NCBI GenBank assembly: GCA_013360185.1 | Contig: JABWCO010000032.1 | Coordinates: 1 to 40,154, forward strand | Direction of reading: 5' to 3' | Length of the DNA: 40,154 nucleotides | Source: Bdellovibrio sp. | GTDB taxonomy: Bacteria; Bdellovibrionota; Bdellovibrionia; Bdellovibrionales; Bdellovibrionaceae | Shown here: one piece after another, positions 26,250 to 35,621 of the stretch | Position numbering within the stretch: position 1 is the stretch's first letter | How the letters are laid out: every line of letters begins with the position of its first letter | Notes under the pieces: generated by a model | Seen by the model: only the letters and a program-made list of their open reading frames with translations | What the model was told of the DNA's origin: nothing | Database searches by the model: none | Program-made: the position numbers and the translations under genes

Positions 26250-26669
26250 ATGAAAGTAATTATACTGATTTTAAGCGTTTGCGCGTCTTTGAATGCCCTG
26301 GCTCACGGCGAAGATCGCCTTGGACCCAATGGCGGCTATGTAAGAATGCCCGGCGCCTATCATACTGAAATTGTTTTAGACGGTAAGAATAAGCTCAAGG
26401 TCTATCTTTTAGATATTGATTGGAAGAACCCCACCACGAAAAACTCTTCCGTGGAAGCAGTTCACTTGCCGCAACAAAAAGAAGCCGTGAAGTGCCAAAT
26501 GCAAGTCACTTACTTTGAGTGCGTCTTTCCCACAGGGATAAATCTTACCAAAAAAGGTCAGATCGTTTTACGCACTCAGCGCGACGGGCAAAAAGGCAAT
26601 GAAGCCACTTATGATCTTCCCTTAAAGCTTGTTAAGTCAGATGATGGTGGGCACGGTAATCATCACTAG
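26250..26669 (+). CDS. Small His-rich periplasmic protein of the RND efflux operon
   Basis: The signal peptide (MKVIILILSVCASLNALA) precedes a mature part starting HGEDRLGPNGGYVRMPGAYH and ending GGHGNHH. His residues at both ends suggest metal binding. The core (about 35-130) has beta-strand-like phrases such as TEIVLDGKNKLKVYLLDID and two cysteines. Domains of this look occur at the N-termini of some heavy-metal efflux adaptors, so it may be a free-standing metal chaperone or adaptor part (inference). It opens the operon; the pump gene starts 35 bases downstream. Confidence 0.78.
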   Translation: MKVIILILSVCASLNALAHGEDRLGPNGGYVRMPGAYHTEIVLDGKNKLKVYLLDIDWKNPTTKNSSVEAVHLPQQKEAVKCQMQVTYFECVFPTGINLTKKGQIVLRTQRDGQKGNEATYDLPLKLVKSDDGGHGNHH

Positions 26670-26704
26670 TTTGTAAGCACGCGCGCCCCTGAAGGAGCCC
26701 ACCT

Positions 26705-29700
26705 ATGTTAGATCAAATCATTCGCTTTTCTCTAACAAACAGACTTTTCGTTCTTGCGGTGAGTGTGTTGATCACGATTTACGGACTGTTTACCGTCACG
26801 AAAATGCCGGTGGATGTTTTTCCTGATTTAAATCGTCCCACTGTGAACATTCTCACTGAAGCCACCGGCATGGCTCCGGAAGAAGTTGAAACTTTGGTGA
26901 CGCTGCCCTTAGAGACTGTTCTTAACGGTTTACCCGGAGTTGAAAGAGTGCGCTCCTCAACCGGTATTGGCTTGTCCGTCATTTATGTCGAGTTTGGCTG
27001 GGATACAGATATTTACCGCAATCGGCAGTTGGTCTCTGAAAAACTACAATTAGCAAAAGACAAACTTCCTCGGGGCGTCACTCCGGTGATGGGACCCATT
27101 TCTTCTTTAATGGGAGAAATCCAACTGGTCGGTCTTTCTGCCCCCGAAGGCAAAGTCAGTCCTTTAGAACTAAGAACCATCGCCGATTGGACGCTGCGCC
27201 CACGTCTGCTCTCAATTCCGGGAGTCGCCCAAGTCATCGCCATCGGTGGCGGAGTAAAGCAATATCAAGTTTTACTGTCAGCAGAAAAAATTCAGAAAAC
27301 ACAGTTGGCCCTAGCCGATATTGAAAGTGCCCTTTCAAAGATCAGCATGAACACCACCGGTGGATACATCGACCTTGATAAAAAAGAACTTTTAATTCGT
27401 AACATCGGCACCATCCGTTCTGAAGACGACATTCGCAACACTGTTGTAGGCATGCACCTGGGGCGCCCTGTTCTGGTCAAAGACATCGCAGAGGTTAAAA
27501 TCGGTGCTCAGATCAAGCGCGGTGACGGCAGCGTGAATGGCAAGCCCGCTGTTATTTTAAGTATCCAAAAACAGCCCGGCGCAAACACTATCGAGCTGAC
27601 TAAGAAAATCGACCTCGCCCTGCAAGATTTAGAAAAGTCCTTGCCAGAGGGTGCGATACTTTCAAAAGACTTATTTAAACAATCTAACTTTATTCAAGCT
27701 GCTACAAACAACGTCATAGAAGCCTTAAGAGACGGTACGTTTTTAGTTTTTATCATTCTGTTTTTGTTCTTAATGAACGTCCGTACGACCATCATCACCC
27801 TGACGGCCATCCCTTTGTCGTTGCTCGTAACGGCTATCGTCTTTCATTACTTTGGTCTTTCGGTCAATACAATGACCCTTGGGGGCTTAGCGGTGGCCAT
27901 TGGGGAGCTTGTCGACGATGCTATCGTTGACGTAGAAAACGTCTTCCGAAGACTTAAAGAAAATAAACTTGCGGGAAATCCATTGTCGACCTTGCAAGTC
28001 GTTTACAACGCTTCCTCTGAGGTCCGCAACTCCATCGTTTTCGCAACCATCATTGTCGTGCTCGTCTTCGTACCACTCTTTTATATGAGCGGCATCGAAG
28101 GACGCCTGTTCATCCCCATGGGTATTGCTTATATTATTTCCTTAATCGCTTCACTCATCGTTTCCTTAACCGTAACGCCAGTCCTTTGTTCTTATTTGTT
28201 AAGCAAGGACAAGTTGATTGAACACAAAGATGGCTTCTTAGTCCAAAAACTAAAACACTGGGATCGCAAGCTGTTAGTTGCCTCCCTGGAAAATCATAAA
28301 GTCGTTTTGTCTGGGGCCGCAATCTTGTTGATTGCATCCCTGTCTTTGGTGCCTTTTATGGCAAAAGACTTTCTGCCAAAATTTAACGAAGGAACTGCGA
28401 CTATCAACATTTTATCTCAGCCTGGTATTTCTTTAGAGGAATCCAATCGCATAGGTGCCGAGGCTGAAATTCTGATTCTGTCAGTACCTGAAGTGAAGTC
28501 CGTCGCCCGCCGTACGGGGCGTGCAGAACTGGATGAGCATGCTGAAGGTGTGCACTCTGCGGACGTGGACGTCGACTTTAAAGAGGGCGGGCGCGACAGA
28601 GAGCTCGTTCTGCAAGACATTCGCGAAAAGTTAAAAGCCCTGCCAGGAATTTATGTCAACATTGGTCAGCCTATTTCTCACCGCCTGGATCATTTACTTT
28701 CCGGAGTGCGAGCGCAAATAGCAATCAAAGTTTTCGGCAACGATCTCAACGTTCTGCGTGCCAAGGCTGCGGAAATTGCCAAGGCCTTAGAGGGCACTCC
28801 CGGTCTGGTGGACCTGCAGGTCGAACAACAAGTGTTGATCCCACAAATCAAAATTCAACTGCTGCGTGAAGATGCTGCAAAGTACGGTATTGTGATTGGT
28901 GAGTTGTCGGAAACCTTAGAAAAAGCTCTGAACGGAGAGGTCATCAGTCAAGTGTTGGACCAACAGCGCACCTTTAACGTGTACATGCGCTTTGATGATC
29001 AGTCCCGTGCGAATTTGGAGCTGATTCAAAAGACCACTTTAAAAACGATGCCGGATGGCACGCGTATAACTTTAGAAAAAGTGGCTGACGTGTACGAATC
29101 AAACGGGCCTAACCAAATCAGTCGCGAAAACGCGCAACGCCGGATTGTTGTGTCAGCGAACTCTCAAGGTCGCGGCATTGATAGCTTAGTGAAAGAGATG
29201 CAAAAACGCATTGAAGCCAATGTGGAATTGGCTCCGGGATATTTCGTCCAGTACGGAGGGCAATTTGAAAGCCAACAAGCTGCCAGCCGTTTGATTTTGC
29301 TCTTAGGAATCTTGTCTCTGACGGCGATCTTTATTGTTCTTTACGCGCACTTTAAATCGTCGTTTATTGCCATTCAGATTATGCTAAATATTCCCATGGC
29401 TTTGATTGGCAGCCTGGTGGCGATTTACCTTTCCAGCCGCACCTTTTCAATTGCATCGATGGTTGCCTTTGTTACGCTTTGCGGGATTTCAAGTCGTAAT
29501 GGCATTATGATGATTTCCCATTATCTGCATCTCATGAAACATGAAGGCGAAAAATTCACCAAAGAAATGGTCATTCGTGGATCCTTAGAACGCCTGGTGC
29601 CTGTCTTAATGACAGCCCTGACTGCGGTACTAGGACTTTTACCTCTAGTATTTGCAAGTGGCGCCCCGGGAAAAGAAATTCTGCATCCCGTCGCCGTCGT

Positions 29701-29836
29701 GATCGTGGGTGGCTTGATCAGCTCAACCCTGCTAGATATGTTTGTAACGCCCACTGTGTTTTATCACTTTGGTCGCAAGTCCGCAGAAAAGAACTTAACT
29801 GAAAAAGAAAATGAACTGCAACCGACACCCCATTAG
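26705..29836 (+). CDS. Heavy-metal-type RND efflux pump (CzcA/CusA-like)
   Basis: This 1043-residue protein has full RND length and starts at ATG with AAGGAG upstream. The first membrane span is at about 13-32. A porter loop, a central block of spans (about 340-490), a second loop and C-terminal spans (about 870-1020) follow in standard order. Early motifs include [17 protein letters not shown] and [13 protein letters not shown]. Span 4 reads [18 protein letters not shown], with Glu401, Asp404, Asp405, Asp409 and Glu411. Asp404 and Glu411 match the Asp and Glu of the CzcA relay, but the first CzcA Asp is Ala398 here while Glu401 and Asp409 are extra. It should export a metal ion or small compound by proton antiport. 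The substrate cannot be told from sequence alone. Confidence 0.93.
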   Translation: MLDQIIRFSLTNRLFVLAVSVLITIYGLFTVTKMPVDVFPDLNRPTVNILTEATGMAPEEVETLVTLPLETVLNGLPGVERVRSSTGIGLSVIYVEFGWDTDIYRNRQLVSEKLQLAKDKLPRGVTPVMGPISSLMGEIQLVGLSAPEGKVSPLELRTIADWTLRPRLLSIPGVAQVIAIGGGVKQYQVLLSAEKIQKTQLALADIESALSKISMNTTGGYIDLDKKELLIRNIGTIRSEDDIRNTVVGMHLGRPVLVKDIAEVKIGAQIKRGDGSVNGKPAVILSIQKQPGANTIELTKKIDLALQDLEKSLPEGAILSKDLFKQSNFIQAATNNVIEALRDGTFLVFIILFLFLMNVRTTIITLTAIPLSLLVTAIVFHYFGLSVNTMTLGGLAVAIGELVDDAIVDVENVFRRLKENKLAGNPLSTLQVVYNASSEVRNSIVFATIIVVLVFVPLFYMSGIEGRLFIPMGIAYIISLIASLIVSLTVTPVLCSYLLSKDKLIEHKDGFLVQKLKHWDRKLLVASLENHKVVLSGAAILLIASLSLVPFMAKDFLPKFNEGTATINILSQPGISLEESNRIGAEAEILILSVPEVKSVARRTGRAELDEHAEGVHSADVDVDFKEGGRDRELVLQDIREKLKALPGIYVNIGQPISHRLDHLLSGVRAQIAIKVFGNDLNVLRAKAAEIAKALEGTPGLVDLQVEQQVLIPQIKIQLLREDAAKYGIVIGELSETLEKALNGEVISQVLDQQRTFNVYMRFDDQSRANLELIQKTTLKTMPDGTRITLEKVADVYESNGPNQISRENAQRRIVVSANSQGRGIDSLVKEMQKRIEANVELAPGYFVQYGGQFESQQAASRLILLLGILSLTAIFIVLYAHFKSSFIAIQIMLNIPMALIGSLVAIYLSSRTFSIASMVAFVTLCGISSRNGIMMISHYLHLMKHEGEKFTKEMVIRGSLERLVPVLMTALTAVLGLLPLVFASGAPGKEILHPVAVVIVGGLISSTLLDMFVTPTVFYHFGRKSAEKNLTEKENELQPTPH

Positions 29837-29846
29837 GAGATCCACC

Positions 29847-30236
29847 ATGAAAAGTCTTATCCTTACTCTTTCTTTGCTGACAGCCATCCCTGCTGCGTAC
29901 GCCCATGAAGGCCATGAAATGCCTGGAGTGATTAAAGCTGCTCACGGTGGCATCGTCGTTGCGGGAAAAGAATTTAATATGGAATACATGCAGTCAGGTA
30001 CAGAGATCAAACTATATCCTCTGCCTCATCCTGGTGACACCTTTGACTTTAGCAAAGTGAAATTCACAGCCACCGCAAAAGCACCCAAAGAAAAGGAATC
30101 TGAACTGAAGCTTGAGAAAAAAGAAAACGCCTTCGTTACCACTGTCGATTTCAAAAAGGCCTATCGCCTAGAAATCATCGTAACCTCAGACAACGCTGGC
30201 AAAAAAGATAAGTTCAAGTTCCAAGTGGAAAAATAA
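29847..30236 (+). CDS. Second small periplasmic protein of the efflux operon
   Basis: I chose the ATG at 29847 (GGAG six bases upstream, signal peptide MKSLILTLSLLTAIPAAYA) over an earlier start inside the pump gene. The mature protein begins HEGHEMPGVIKAAHGG, with four His in the first 16 residues. It continues with a Lys-rich beta-type domain (about 30-129) with no cysteines. It sits between the pump and channel genes, where adaptor components are usually encoded, but at 129 residues it is far too short for a membrane fusion protein (usually 350-450). A metal-binding periplasmic accessory is likely (inference). Confidence 0.78.
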   Translation: MKSLILTLSLLTAIPAAYAHEGHEMPGVIKAAHGGIVVAGKEFNMEYMQSGTEIKLYPLPHPGDTFDFSKVKFTATAKAPKEKESELKLEKKENAFVTTVDFKKAYRLEIIVTSDNAGKKDKFKFQVEK

Positions 30237-30249
30237 TAAAGAGGCTTTT

Positions 30250-31473
30250 ATGAAAACATGTTCCTTCCTGCTCACCCTCCTTTTGGGAACTTCTGCTTAC
30301 GCATTAGAAGGTTTAAATCCTTTGGAAGCAAAGCTGAACGAAAAAAATCAAACTTTGCTTGCCCTAAAAAATGATGTCGCAGCCAAGGAACAAATTCTAA
30401 AGTCTTCTTACGCCACCTTTTACCCAACCCTCGACGCTGTCGCAGGTTGGGGGGAAGATCGTTTGGTGGATCCCGGGGATCGTCATAAAGGTTATTTTGG
30501 CTACTTAGATGGTCGCTTAAATATATTCAGAGGCTTTGGCGACAGCGCCATTTCTCGGCAAAAAGAGCTGGCTCTTGATGTTGCAAAAATAGAGCATGAA
30601 AAAAAGCAGCGTGAACTTCGCCAGCAGCTCATTGATGTCACCAGTGAAGTGATTTTTTTGCACAGACTTCAAGAAATTTTAGTCAGTGAAGCCAACGTTA
30701 CCAAAGAACATCGCAAGATGGCCGCTAAAAAAGTTTCTTCGGGGCTTACAAGTTCCGTCGACAACTTAGAATTTGATTTGCGCGAAGAAGAGCTCAGCAT
30801 CCAAAAACGCCAAATCGCCCAACTTCACGACGAAGCCCATCAGAAAATACTGCAGCTTTTTGGTGAAGATATTTCAGAAGAGATCTTAGACAGTGTTCAA
30901 TACGGAAGCTTTGCAAGTTTAAGTAGCATCCCCACATACAATCCTGAAAAAAACTTAGACTTACAAAAAGCCCAATTAAATTTGCAACTAGCAGAACAAG
31001 AGAAAAAAGAAGGGCGCGCAGGCTATCTGCCCTCTGTGGACTTCGTCTATAGCTTCGGTCGCTTAACGCCTACAGAAGAGTCCTCCATGGATTTTAACGA
31101 ATCTCGATATGCGGTTAAACTGACCATCCCCTTGTTTTCGGGATTCGATACCCGGCATAAACAACAAGCCGCAAAATCTTTTGTCCAAGCCCGTAAAGCC
31201 GAGTCGTTACAATCTTCCAATGATTCACGTAGCGCCTACAATACCCTGAGCCGCAAGATCAGCGAACTTTCAGACCTTTACAAAATTAACGAGCGCAAAC
31301 TAGAAACCTCTAAAAAATATTTTGAGATGACCGTAAACGAATACAAGCGTGGAATTAAGAACTCCCCTGACTTGGTCACCGCAACAGAGCGCTGGTTTTC
31401 TTCGCAGAAAAGAAAATACGAAATCTTAAAAGAACTTGAAATTGCGCAAATTAAGATCCAAAACTTGAATTAA
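30250..31473 (+). CDS. TolC-family outer-membrane efflux channel
   Basis: This 407-residue secreted protein (signal MKTCSFLLTLLLGTSAYA) shows the long amphipathic helices of outer-membrane efflux proteins. Features include the duplicated pattern YLPSVDFVYSFG in the second half and YPTLDAVAGWGED in the first, plus coiled-coil-rich stretches at about 100-180 and 295-400. The length is near the TolC family norm. It completes the pump and channel pair. The start is 13 bases after the preceding stop, and the stop overlaps the next start as TAATG. Confidence 0.88.
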   Translation: MKTCSFLLTLLLGTSAYALEGLNPLEAKLNEKNQTLLALKNDVAAKEQILKSSYATFYPTLDAVAGWGEDRLVDPGDRHKGYFGYLDGRLNIFRGFGDSAISRQKELALDVAKIEHEKKQRELRQQLIDVTSEVIFLHRLQEILVSEANVTKEHRKMAAKKVSSGLTSSVDNLEFDLREEELSIQKRQIAQLHDEAHQKILQLFGEDISEEILDSVQYGSFASLSSIPTYNPEKNLDLQKAQLNLQLAEQEKKEGRAGYLPSVDFVYSFGRLTPTEESSMDFNESRYAVKLTIPLFSGFDTRHKQQAAKSFVQARKAESLQSSNDSRSAYNTLSRKISELSDLYKINERKLETSKKYFEMTVNEYKRGIKNSPDLVTATERWFSSQKRKYEILKELEIAQIKIQNLN

Positions 31474-32141
31474 TGAGTTCCATCAATCCGCATTTCACTT
31501 TTAATTACCAACAGCCCAAAGACTATCGTTTTTCCCACGACTCTGTGTTCTTAGCGCGTCGGGTGTTTGAAGAGTATGCAGACAAAGAAACTAGCTCCCT
31601 CCGAGGTCTTGATCTTTGCGCCGGCTGCGGAATTATTGGCTTGGACTTTCTTTTTCATCTGAACAAAGAAAAAAATAAAGCCTTGGCTTCTTTCGACTTT
31701 CTTGAAATCCAAGACGTCTATGCCCCTTTCTTCGCCGCCAATGCACAGCACCTCAGCACAACCCGTACCTCTTTGCACTTTGTGCAAATGAACTATGCGG
31801 CTCTCTTACAACCCAACAAAGAAAATTCTTATGATCTTATTGTGTGTAACCCCCCTTACTTTCATCTGCAGCAAGGTAAACTTTCACCTTCCGAATTTAA
31901 GAATCGCTGCCGCTTTTTTATTGATTCTGATTTTGCGACTCTATTTAAGGGCCTTGAGAATGCTCTCAAACCCCAAGGTCAGGCCTACGTTCTTGTTCGC
32001 AATCAAACGGAACATGGCTGGGATGCCTTGCAAGAGGCCCAAAAAATTCTTTCGTCCCAGGTCAAGTGTACGGTTCTAGACGACGTTCGTGGTACGGATC
32101 TGTTGCGCATCACCAAGTCCAGTGCGCCCCCACAACTCTAA
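31473..32141 (+). CDS. TrmN6/YfiC-like SAM-dependent N6-adenine methyltransferase
   Basis: This 222-residue Rossmann methyltransferase has an early YRFSHDSVFLARRV motif typical of the YfiC/TrmN6 family. SAM-binding motif I is LDLCAGCGIIGL (about 46-57), and the catalytic NPPY is at 126-129, as in N6-adenine methylases. By family it modifies an adenine in tRNA (A37 of tRNA1-Val in E. coli). The start overlaps the TolC stop (TAATG), so it is translationally coupled to the efflux operon, an unexpected partner. No separate SD is evident. The tRNA substrate is inferred from the family. Confidence 0.8.
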   Translation: MSSINPHFTFNYQQPKDYRFSHDSVFLARRVFEEYADKETSSLRGLDLCAGCGIIGLDFLFHLNKEKNKALASFDFLEIQDVYAPFFAANAQHLSTTRTSLHFVQMNYAALLQPNKENSYDLIVCNPPYFHLQQGKLSPSEFKNRCRFFIDSDFATLFKGLENALKPQGQAYVLVRNQTEHGWDALQEAQKILSSQVKCTVLDDVRGTDLLRITKSSAPPQL

Positions 32142-32182
32142 ACTGCCAACTTATGTAAAACCTCAGGCTCTCTCCATTTATT

Positions 32183-32211
32183 TTGTCTCAGCCCCATTTC
32201 CTTCTTATAAG
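32183..32211 (+). promoter_or_regulatory. Sigma-70-type promoter for the gene at 32234
   Basis: TTGTCT (32183-32188) and TATAAG (32206-32211) are separated by 17 bases. The gene starts 23 bases after the -10, with AAGGAGGA as SD. Confidence 0.6.
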
Positions 32212-32233
32212 AATGTAAACTCAAGGAGGAAAC

Positions 32234-32671
32234 ATGAAGTTTCTTATCGTCACCTTTTTAGGGATGCTCGTCAGTGCACAGGTTTTTGCTACGGAAATTA
32301 CTCCCGAAAGACTGATCGGTCATTACACCGCCGATGCTCGCGTGTTGTTTCAAAAGGTCCATTTACGTTTACGCGTCCTAACGACGACACAATTTCAAGT
32401 GCAAAGAATTTTCCCTAACGGCAACGCTGGCGAAATTTGCGATGGGACCTTCACAATGACACCTCTGGCTTTTTTATTCGAAGACGTCGTGGCCATGGGT
32501 CAAACTTTTCGAGGGATTGCGACCTGTCCTTCCAATCGCTCCGAAAATTTAACTTTCAATCTGCAATTGGTGAATAAAACCATGGAAGACCTAGAAGCCG
32601 GCACCAATGTCAGCTTAACAACCTCGTTAGCCCCAGGGCGCATCGACGCCTACGTCAAGAAACAACCCTAA
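32234..32671 (+). CDS. Small secreted protein of unknown function (145 aa)
   Basis: The signal peptide MKFLIVTFLGMLVSAQVFA is followed by a 126-residue mature domain beginning TEITPERLIGHYTADARV. It has two cysteines (in GEICDGTF and GIATCPSN) that may pair, and a beta-rich pattern suggesting a small lipocalin-like or beta-sandwich fold. That is a guess from spacing only. An excellent SD (AAGGAGGA) and a promoter precede it, so it is probably well expressed on its own. No family is recognised. Confidence 0.82.
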   Translation: MKFLIVTFLGMLVSAQVFATEITPERLIGHYTADARVLFQKVHLRLRVLTTTQFQVQRIFPNGNAGEICDGTFTMTPLAFLFEDVVAMGQTFRGIATCPSNRSENLTFNLQLVNKTMEDLEAGTNVSLTTSLAPGRIDAYVKKQP

Positions 32672-32716
32672 AATAGGATTGATGGAAGTAGTTTCGCATA
32701 AGAACTTAATTTAGGA

Positions 32717-32995
32717 TTAAGTGTTACCAGAAGATCTTGCGTGAATACGCAGGATCTGTTCAGCCACACCTGCGACAGACGCCTCTCGGGACATCAGCAA
32801 CCGCGAGGCTATAACTAAGGTGATTCTGTCTGCAGGACAGAATCGCTGACAGCCCGTGGCCAGAAGACACCAAGGAACCTCTGGACAACGCTCGGACAGC
32901 ACCTTTTGCACGTCCTCAATAAACTTCTGCACCTCAATCTGAGACTGCACATCCGCGGAACTGCGAATGCACGAGGTACAAAGGTGAACTTCCAT
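32717..32995 (-). CDS. Small Cys-rich putative metal-binding protein (DUF1636-like)
   Basis: I chose the ATG at 32995, which overlaps the stop of the protease gene as TAATG. The 92-residue protein opens MEVHLCTSCIRSSAD. Further cysteines at about 37, 43, 49 and 54 lie in ERCPEVPWCLLATGCQRFC, followed by PADRITLVIASRL. CxxC plus a later Cys cluster resembles the DUF1636 or thioredoxin-like ferredoxin families, which bind an iron-sulfur cluster or metal. It is cytoplasmic (no signal peptide), unlike its exported operon partner. Confidence 0.7.
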   Translation of the reverse strand: MEVHLCTSCIRSSADVQSQIEVQKFIEDVQKVLSERCPEVPWCLLATGCQRFCPADRITLVIASRLLMSREASVAGVAEQILRIHARSSGNT

Positions 32996-33891
32996 TATTT
33001 TAACTTGTTCATTCCGTCTGTGATCCATTTTTTGAACTGAACCGCATTCGTATAAATACCTATGCGATCACACATCACACTACCGCGGCTAGTGATACCG
33101 AAAAGAAAAAACTTTCCGTTGCTTTCAACAAAAGCTGGACCACCAGAATCTCCAGCGCACGTACCGTGACCTTTTGATTCATCCAAAATAACTTCCGTCT
33201 CATGAACAGAAGCCACGGGAGCCTCAGTTTCATGCAAAATACCGTCGCCAGACATTTCAATCTTCAAACAGTTTTTGTTTTTATCGTCACACATAACTTC
33301 GCCGTACTGCAAAGCTTCTTCAATATTTGGGACATCTTTAGCATCAATCGCCGAGTATTCAACCTTCGTCACCCCAAAACCGGCAACTTTGACTGTGGTT
33401 CCGCGCTTAAGCACAGAATCATCTTTTAAGAACTCCACGGGCTTATAGCCCTCTGGAATCGAGCCACTGAACTTAATCAAGGCAATGTCAGACCAATCCG
33501 TTTTTTTATCGTAGTTCGCTTCTTGGTCATAGTCTTCGTGAGGCAAAAGGGCTAGGACTTTACGAACGTACTCAGCCTGGATATCTGGTTCTCGAGCATT
33601 GATGGTCTCATCTAAGTCCAAGCCAAACACGATTTTCAAGTTCGCCGGCTTTGTTTGCACACAATGCGCAGCGGTTAAAACCAAGCCTTCGCCAATCAAA
33701 GAACCCGTACAGATGCTGTGATCTTTTGTGTCGTAGATCGCAACGATCCCTTGTGCCAATGACGAGTTCGCGGCCACCAATTGGCCCCCCATAATCCCCT
33801 GCCGCGTGGACACATCGGCATTAAAAGCGGACTTCTGGTTAGTACAAGAAAGCAAAGACAATACTAAAAATAAAGAAATCAATCGCGACAC
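32995..33891 (-). CDS. Trypsin-family (S1) serine protease lipoprotein
   Basis: This 298-residue protein starts at GTG with GGGGAGA upstream. The signal peptide ends LSLLSC (lipid Cys16). The catalytic triad is His76 in TAAHC, Asp135 in WSDIALIK and Ser249 in GDSGGP. IMGG at 33-36 stands where the mature N-terminus of S1 enzymes forms, but the residue before it is Gly, not Arg or Lys. The residue at chymotrypsin position 189 is Gly243, so trypsin-like Arg/Lys specificity is not expected. Paired cysteines (61/77, 245/274) fit standard disulfides. It is probably surface- or periplasm-facing, and is coupled to the small Cys-rich gene at 32717. Confidence 0.9.
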   Translation of the reverse strand: MSRLISLFLVLSLLSCTNQKSAFNADVSTRQGIMGGQLVAANSSLAQGIVAIYDTKDHSICTGSLIGEGLVLTAAHCVQTKPANLKIVFGLDLDETINAREPDIQAEYVRKVLALLPHEDYDQEANYDKKTDWSDIALIKFSGSIPEGYKPVEFLKDDSVLKRGTTVKVAGFGVTKVEYSAIDAKDVPNIEEALQYGEVMCDDKNKNCLKIEMSGDGILHETEAPVASVHETEVILDESKGHGTCAGDSGGPAFVESNGKFFLFGITSRGSVMCDRIGIYTNAVQFKKWITDGMNKLK

Positions 33892-34016
33892 AAACTCTCC
33901 CCAAATTGAGGGGGTCTTATAGGAACTCCGTTACCAAACGGCAAGACATTTCTTACAAAATTCTTGTGCGCCGACAGGGACTTGTCTCCCCCCCTCTGAA
34001 AGCATAAACTTTCACT

Positions 34017-35567
34017 ATGAAAAACTTTTATCAAGACGGCCCACGCCTGACGAACACCTATCGCAGCGACGAAACTCTGCAAAAGTTCCTGCGCAATTTT
34101 TTGCCCGTGGAAGTTCAAAAAGAAGCTTTGCCCCACCTTGAGCACTTGGGCGAAAAGGCCTCCTCTGACATGCTGCATTGGGCGGAGGATGCAGAGGCAA
34201 ACACGCCACAACATATTCCCTTCAGTCCCTGGGGAAAAAGAATCGACCAGATAAAAACCTCCACAGGTTGGCAGCAACTCGAAAAAATGGCGGCCGAGGA
34301 GGGCCTCGTTGCCACCGCTTATAAAAGAACCCACGGAGCGTTCTCACGCGTTTACCAAATGGCCATGCTATATCTTTACTCACCAAGCTCCGCGTTCTAC
34401 TCTTGTCCCTTAGCGATGACTGATGGGGCCGCCAGGGCGCTAGAGATTTTCGGCAGTGATGATCTGAAAAAGCGTGCGCTGCCTCATTTACTTTCTACGG
34501 ATCCAAAATTTTTTTGGACTGCGGGGCAGTGGATGACTGAAAGGACCGGAGGCTCTGACGTCAGCAGCACATCGACCGAGGCCCGTCTCTTTTCGGGTCC
34601 CAGCGATTTTGGCGCCACCCACGAGCTGCGCGGCACGAAGTGGTTCACGTCAGCTACGACCTCACAGATGGCTTTGACTTTGGCTCGTCCTGAAGGCGCG
34701 TTACCTGGCTCTAAGGGATTAAGTTTATTTTATCTAGAATTGCGTAACCCCAACGGTGAGCTGAACAATATCGAAATCCACCGTCTTAAAGATAAACTGG
34801 GCACCAAAGCCTTACCCACCGCCGAGCTCAGTCTGCAAGGCACACCCGCAAAATTAGTCGGCAGCGAAGGCGACGGAATTAAAAAAATTGCCAGCGTCCT
34901 CAATATCACTCGTATCTACAATTCAGTTTGTGCCACAAGCCACATGTGCCGCGCTTTAGACTTGGCCACAGACTATGCGAAGAGGCGCCAAGCGTTTGGG
35001 AAGCTCTTAATTGAACATCCCCTGCACCAAGAAACTCTCAGACAACTTGAAGAAGACTTCCGCCGCTCTTTCGTCTTTTGTATGTTCGTCGCCCACCTGC
35101 AAGGTCAAGACGAAGTCGGAGAAATCTCGGCCTCGCGCCGGATTTTACTGCGCACCCTGACACCAATTCTAAAATTGTACACGGGCAAGAAGGCGATAGA
35201 GATCTCAAGCGAAGTCTTGGAATCGTTCGGAGGAGCTGGTTATATCGAGGACACCGGAATACCTAGATTGCTTCGTGACGCCCAGGTGTTTTCAATCTGG
35301 GAAGGCACCACCAACGTCTTAGCACTGGATATGTTAAGGGCTTTTGAAAAGGAACAGGCTTTACCAGTTCTTTTAGAGTACTTAAAAAATTGTCCTGCGA
35401 TGAAAAATTCAGTCACTACTTTTTCAGAGAAATGGACTACTCTGCAGGGGCTTTTGGCTCACCTGACAAGCTCGGCCCCCGAAATCTGGGAAGCACAAGC
35501 ACGGCGTTTGGCTTTCTTAGTCGCTGATGTCGTCACAGAAGCCTTGCTGCACGAATATTCTTTATAA
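34017..35567 (+). CDS. AidB-like acyl-CoA dehydrogenase
   Basis: This 516-residue flavoprotein of the acyl-CoA dehydrogenase family has an N-terminal helical domain. A middle beta domain follows with FFWTAGQWMTERTGGSDVSS (about 161-180), a signature shared with AidB-type enzymes. The C-terminal helical domain includes GGAGYIEDTGIPRLLRDAQV and SIWEGTTNVLALDMLRA. The length and the IWEGTTNV motif fit the AidB/long-type subgroup rather than the ~380-residue fatty-acid enzymes. It oxidises an acyl-CoA or acts in alkylation-damage response; the substrate is unknown. SD support is weak. It is transcribed alone and converges on the repeat-protein gene. Confidence 0.87.
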   Translation: MKNFYQDGPRLTNTYRSDETLQKFLRNFLPVEVQKEALPHLEHLGEKASSDMLHWAEDAEANTPQHIPFSPWGKRIDQIKTSTGWQQLEKMAAEEGLVATAYKRTHGAFSRVYQMAMLYLYSPSSAFYSCPLAMTDGAARALEIFGSDDLKKRALPHLLSTDPKFFWTAGQWMTERTGGSDVSSTSTEARLFSGPSDFGATHELRGTKWFTSATTSQMALTLARPEGALPGSKGLSLFYLELRNPNGELNNIEIHRLKDKLGTKALPTAELSLQGTPAKLVGSEGDGIKKIASVLNITRIYNSVCATSHMCRALDLATDYAKRRQAFGKLLIEHPLHQETLRQLEEDFRRSFVFCMFVAHLQGQDEVGEISASRRILLRTLTPILKLYTGKKAIEISSEVLESFGGAGYIEDTGIPRLLRDAQVFSIWEGTTNVLALDMLRAFEKEQALPVLLEYLKNCPAMKNSVTTFSEKWTTLQGLLAHLTSSAPEIWEAQARRLAFLVADVVTEALLHEYSL

Positions 35568-35597
35568 AAAAAGGCCACCGAGTTCATCGGTGGCCTT
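35564..35597 (-). terminator. Rho-independent terminator for the repeat-protein gene (possibly bidirectional)
   Basis: An 11-bp perfect stem (AAGGCCACCGA / TCGGTGGCCTT) with a 5-base loop lies between two converging genes. On the minus strand it is followed by TTTTTTT. On the plus strand the following bases are GCCAAGAG, so it is weaker for the dehydrogenase gene. Confidence 0.85.
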
Positions 35598-35621
35598 GCC
35601 AAGAGTTCTATTTTTTTCTGC

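Noticed and set aside
32704-32722. 7-bp AT-rich hairpin at the end of the small Cys-rich gene
   Set aside because: The stem is almost all A and T with no T-run following; it is too weak to call a terminator.
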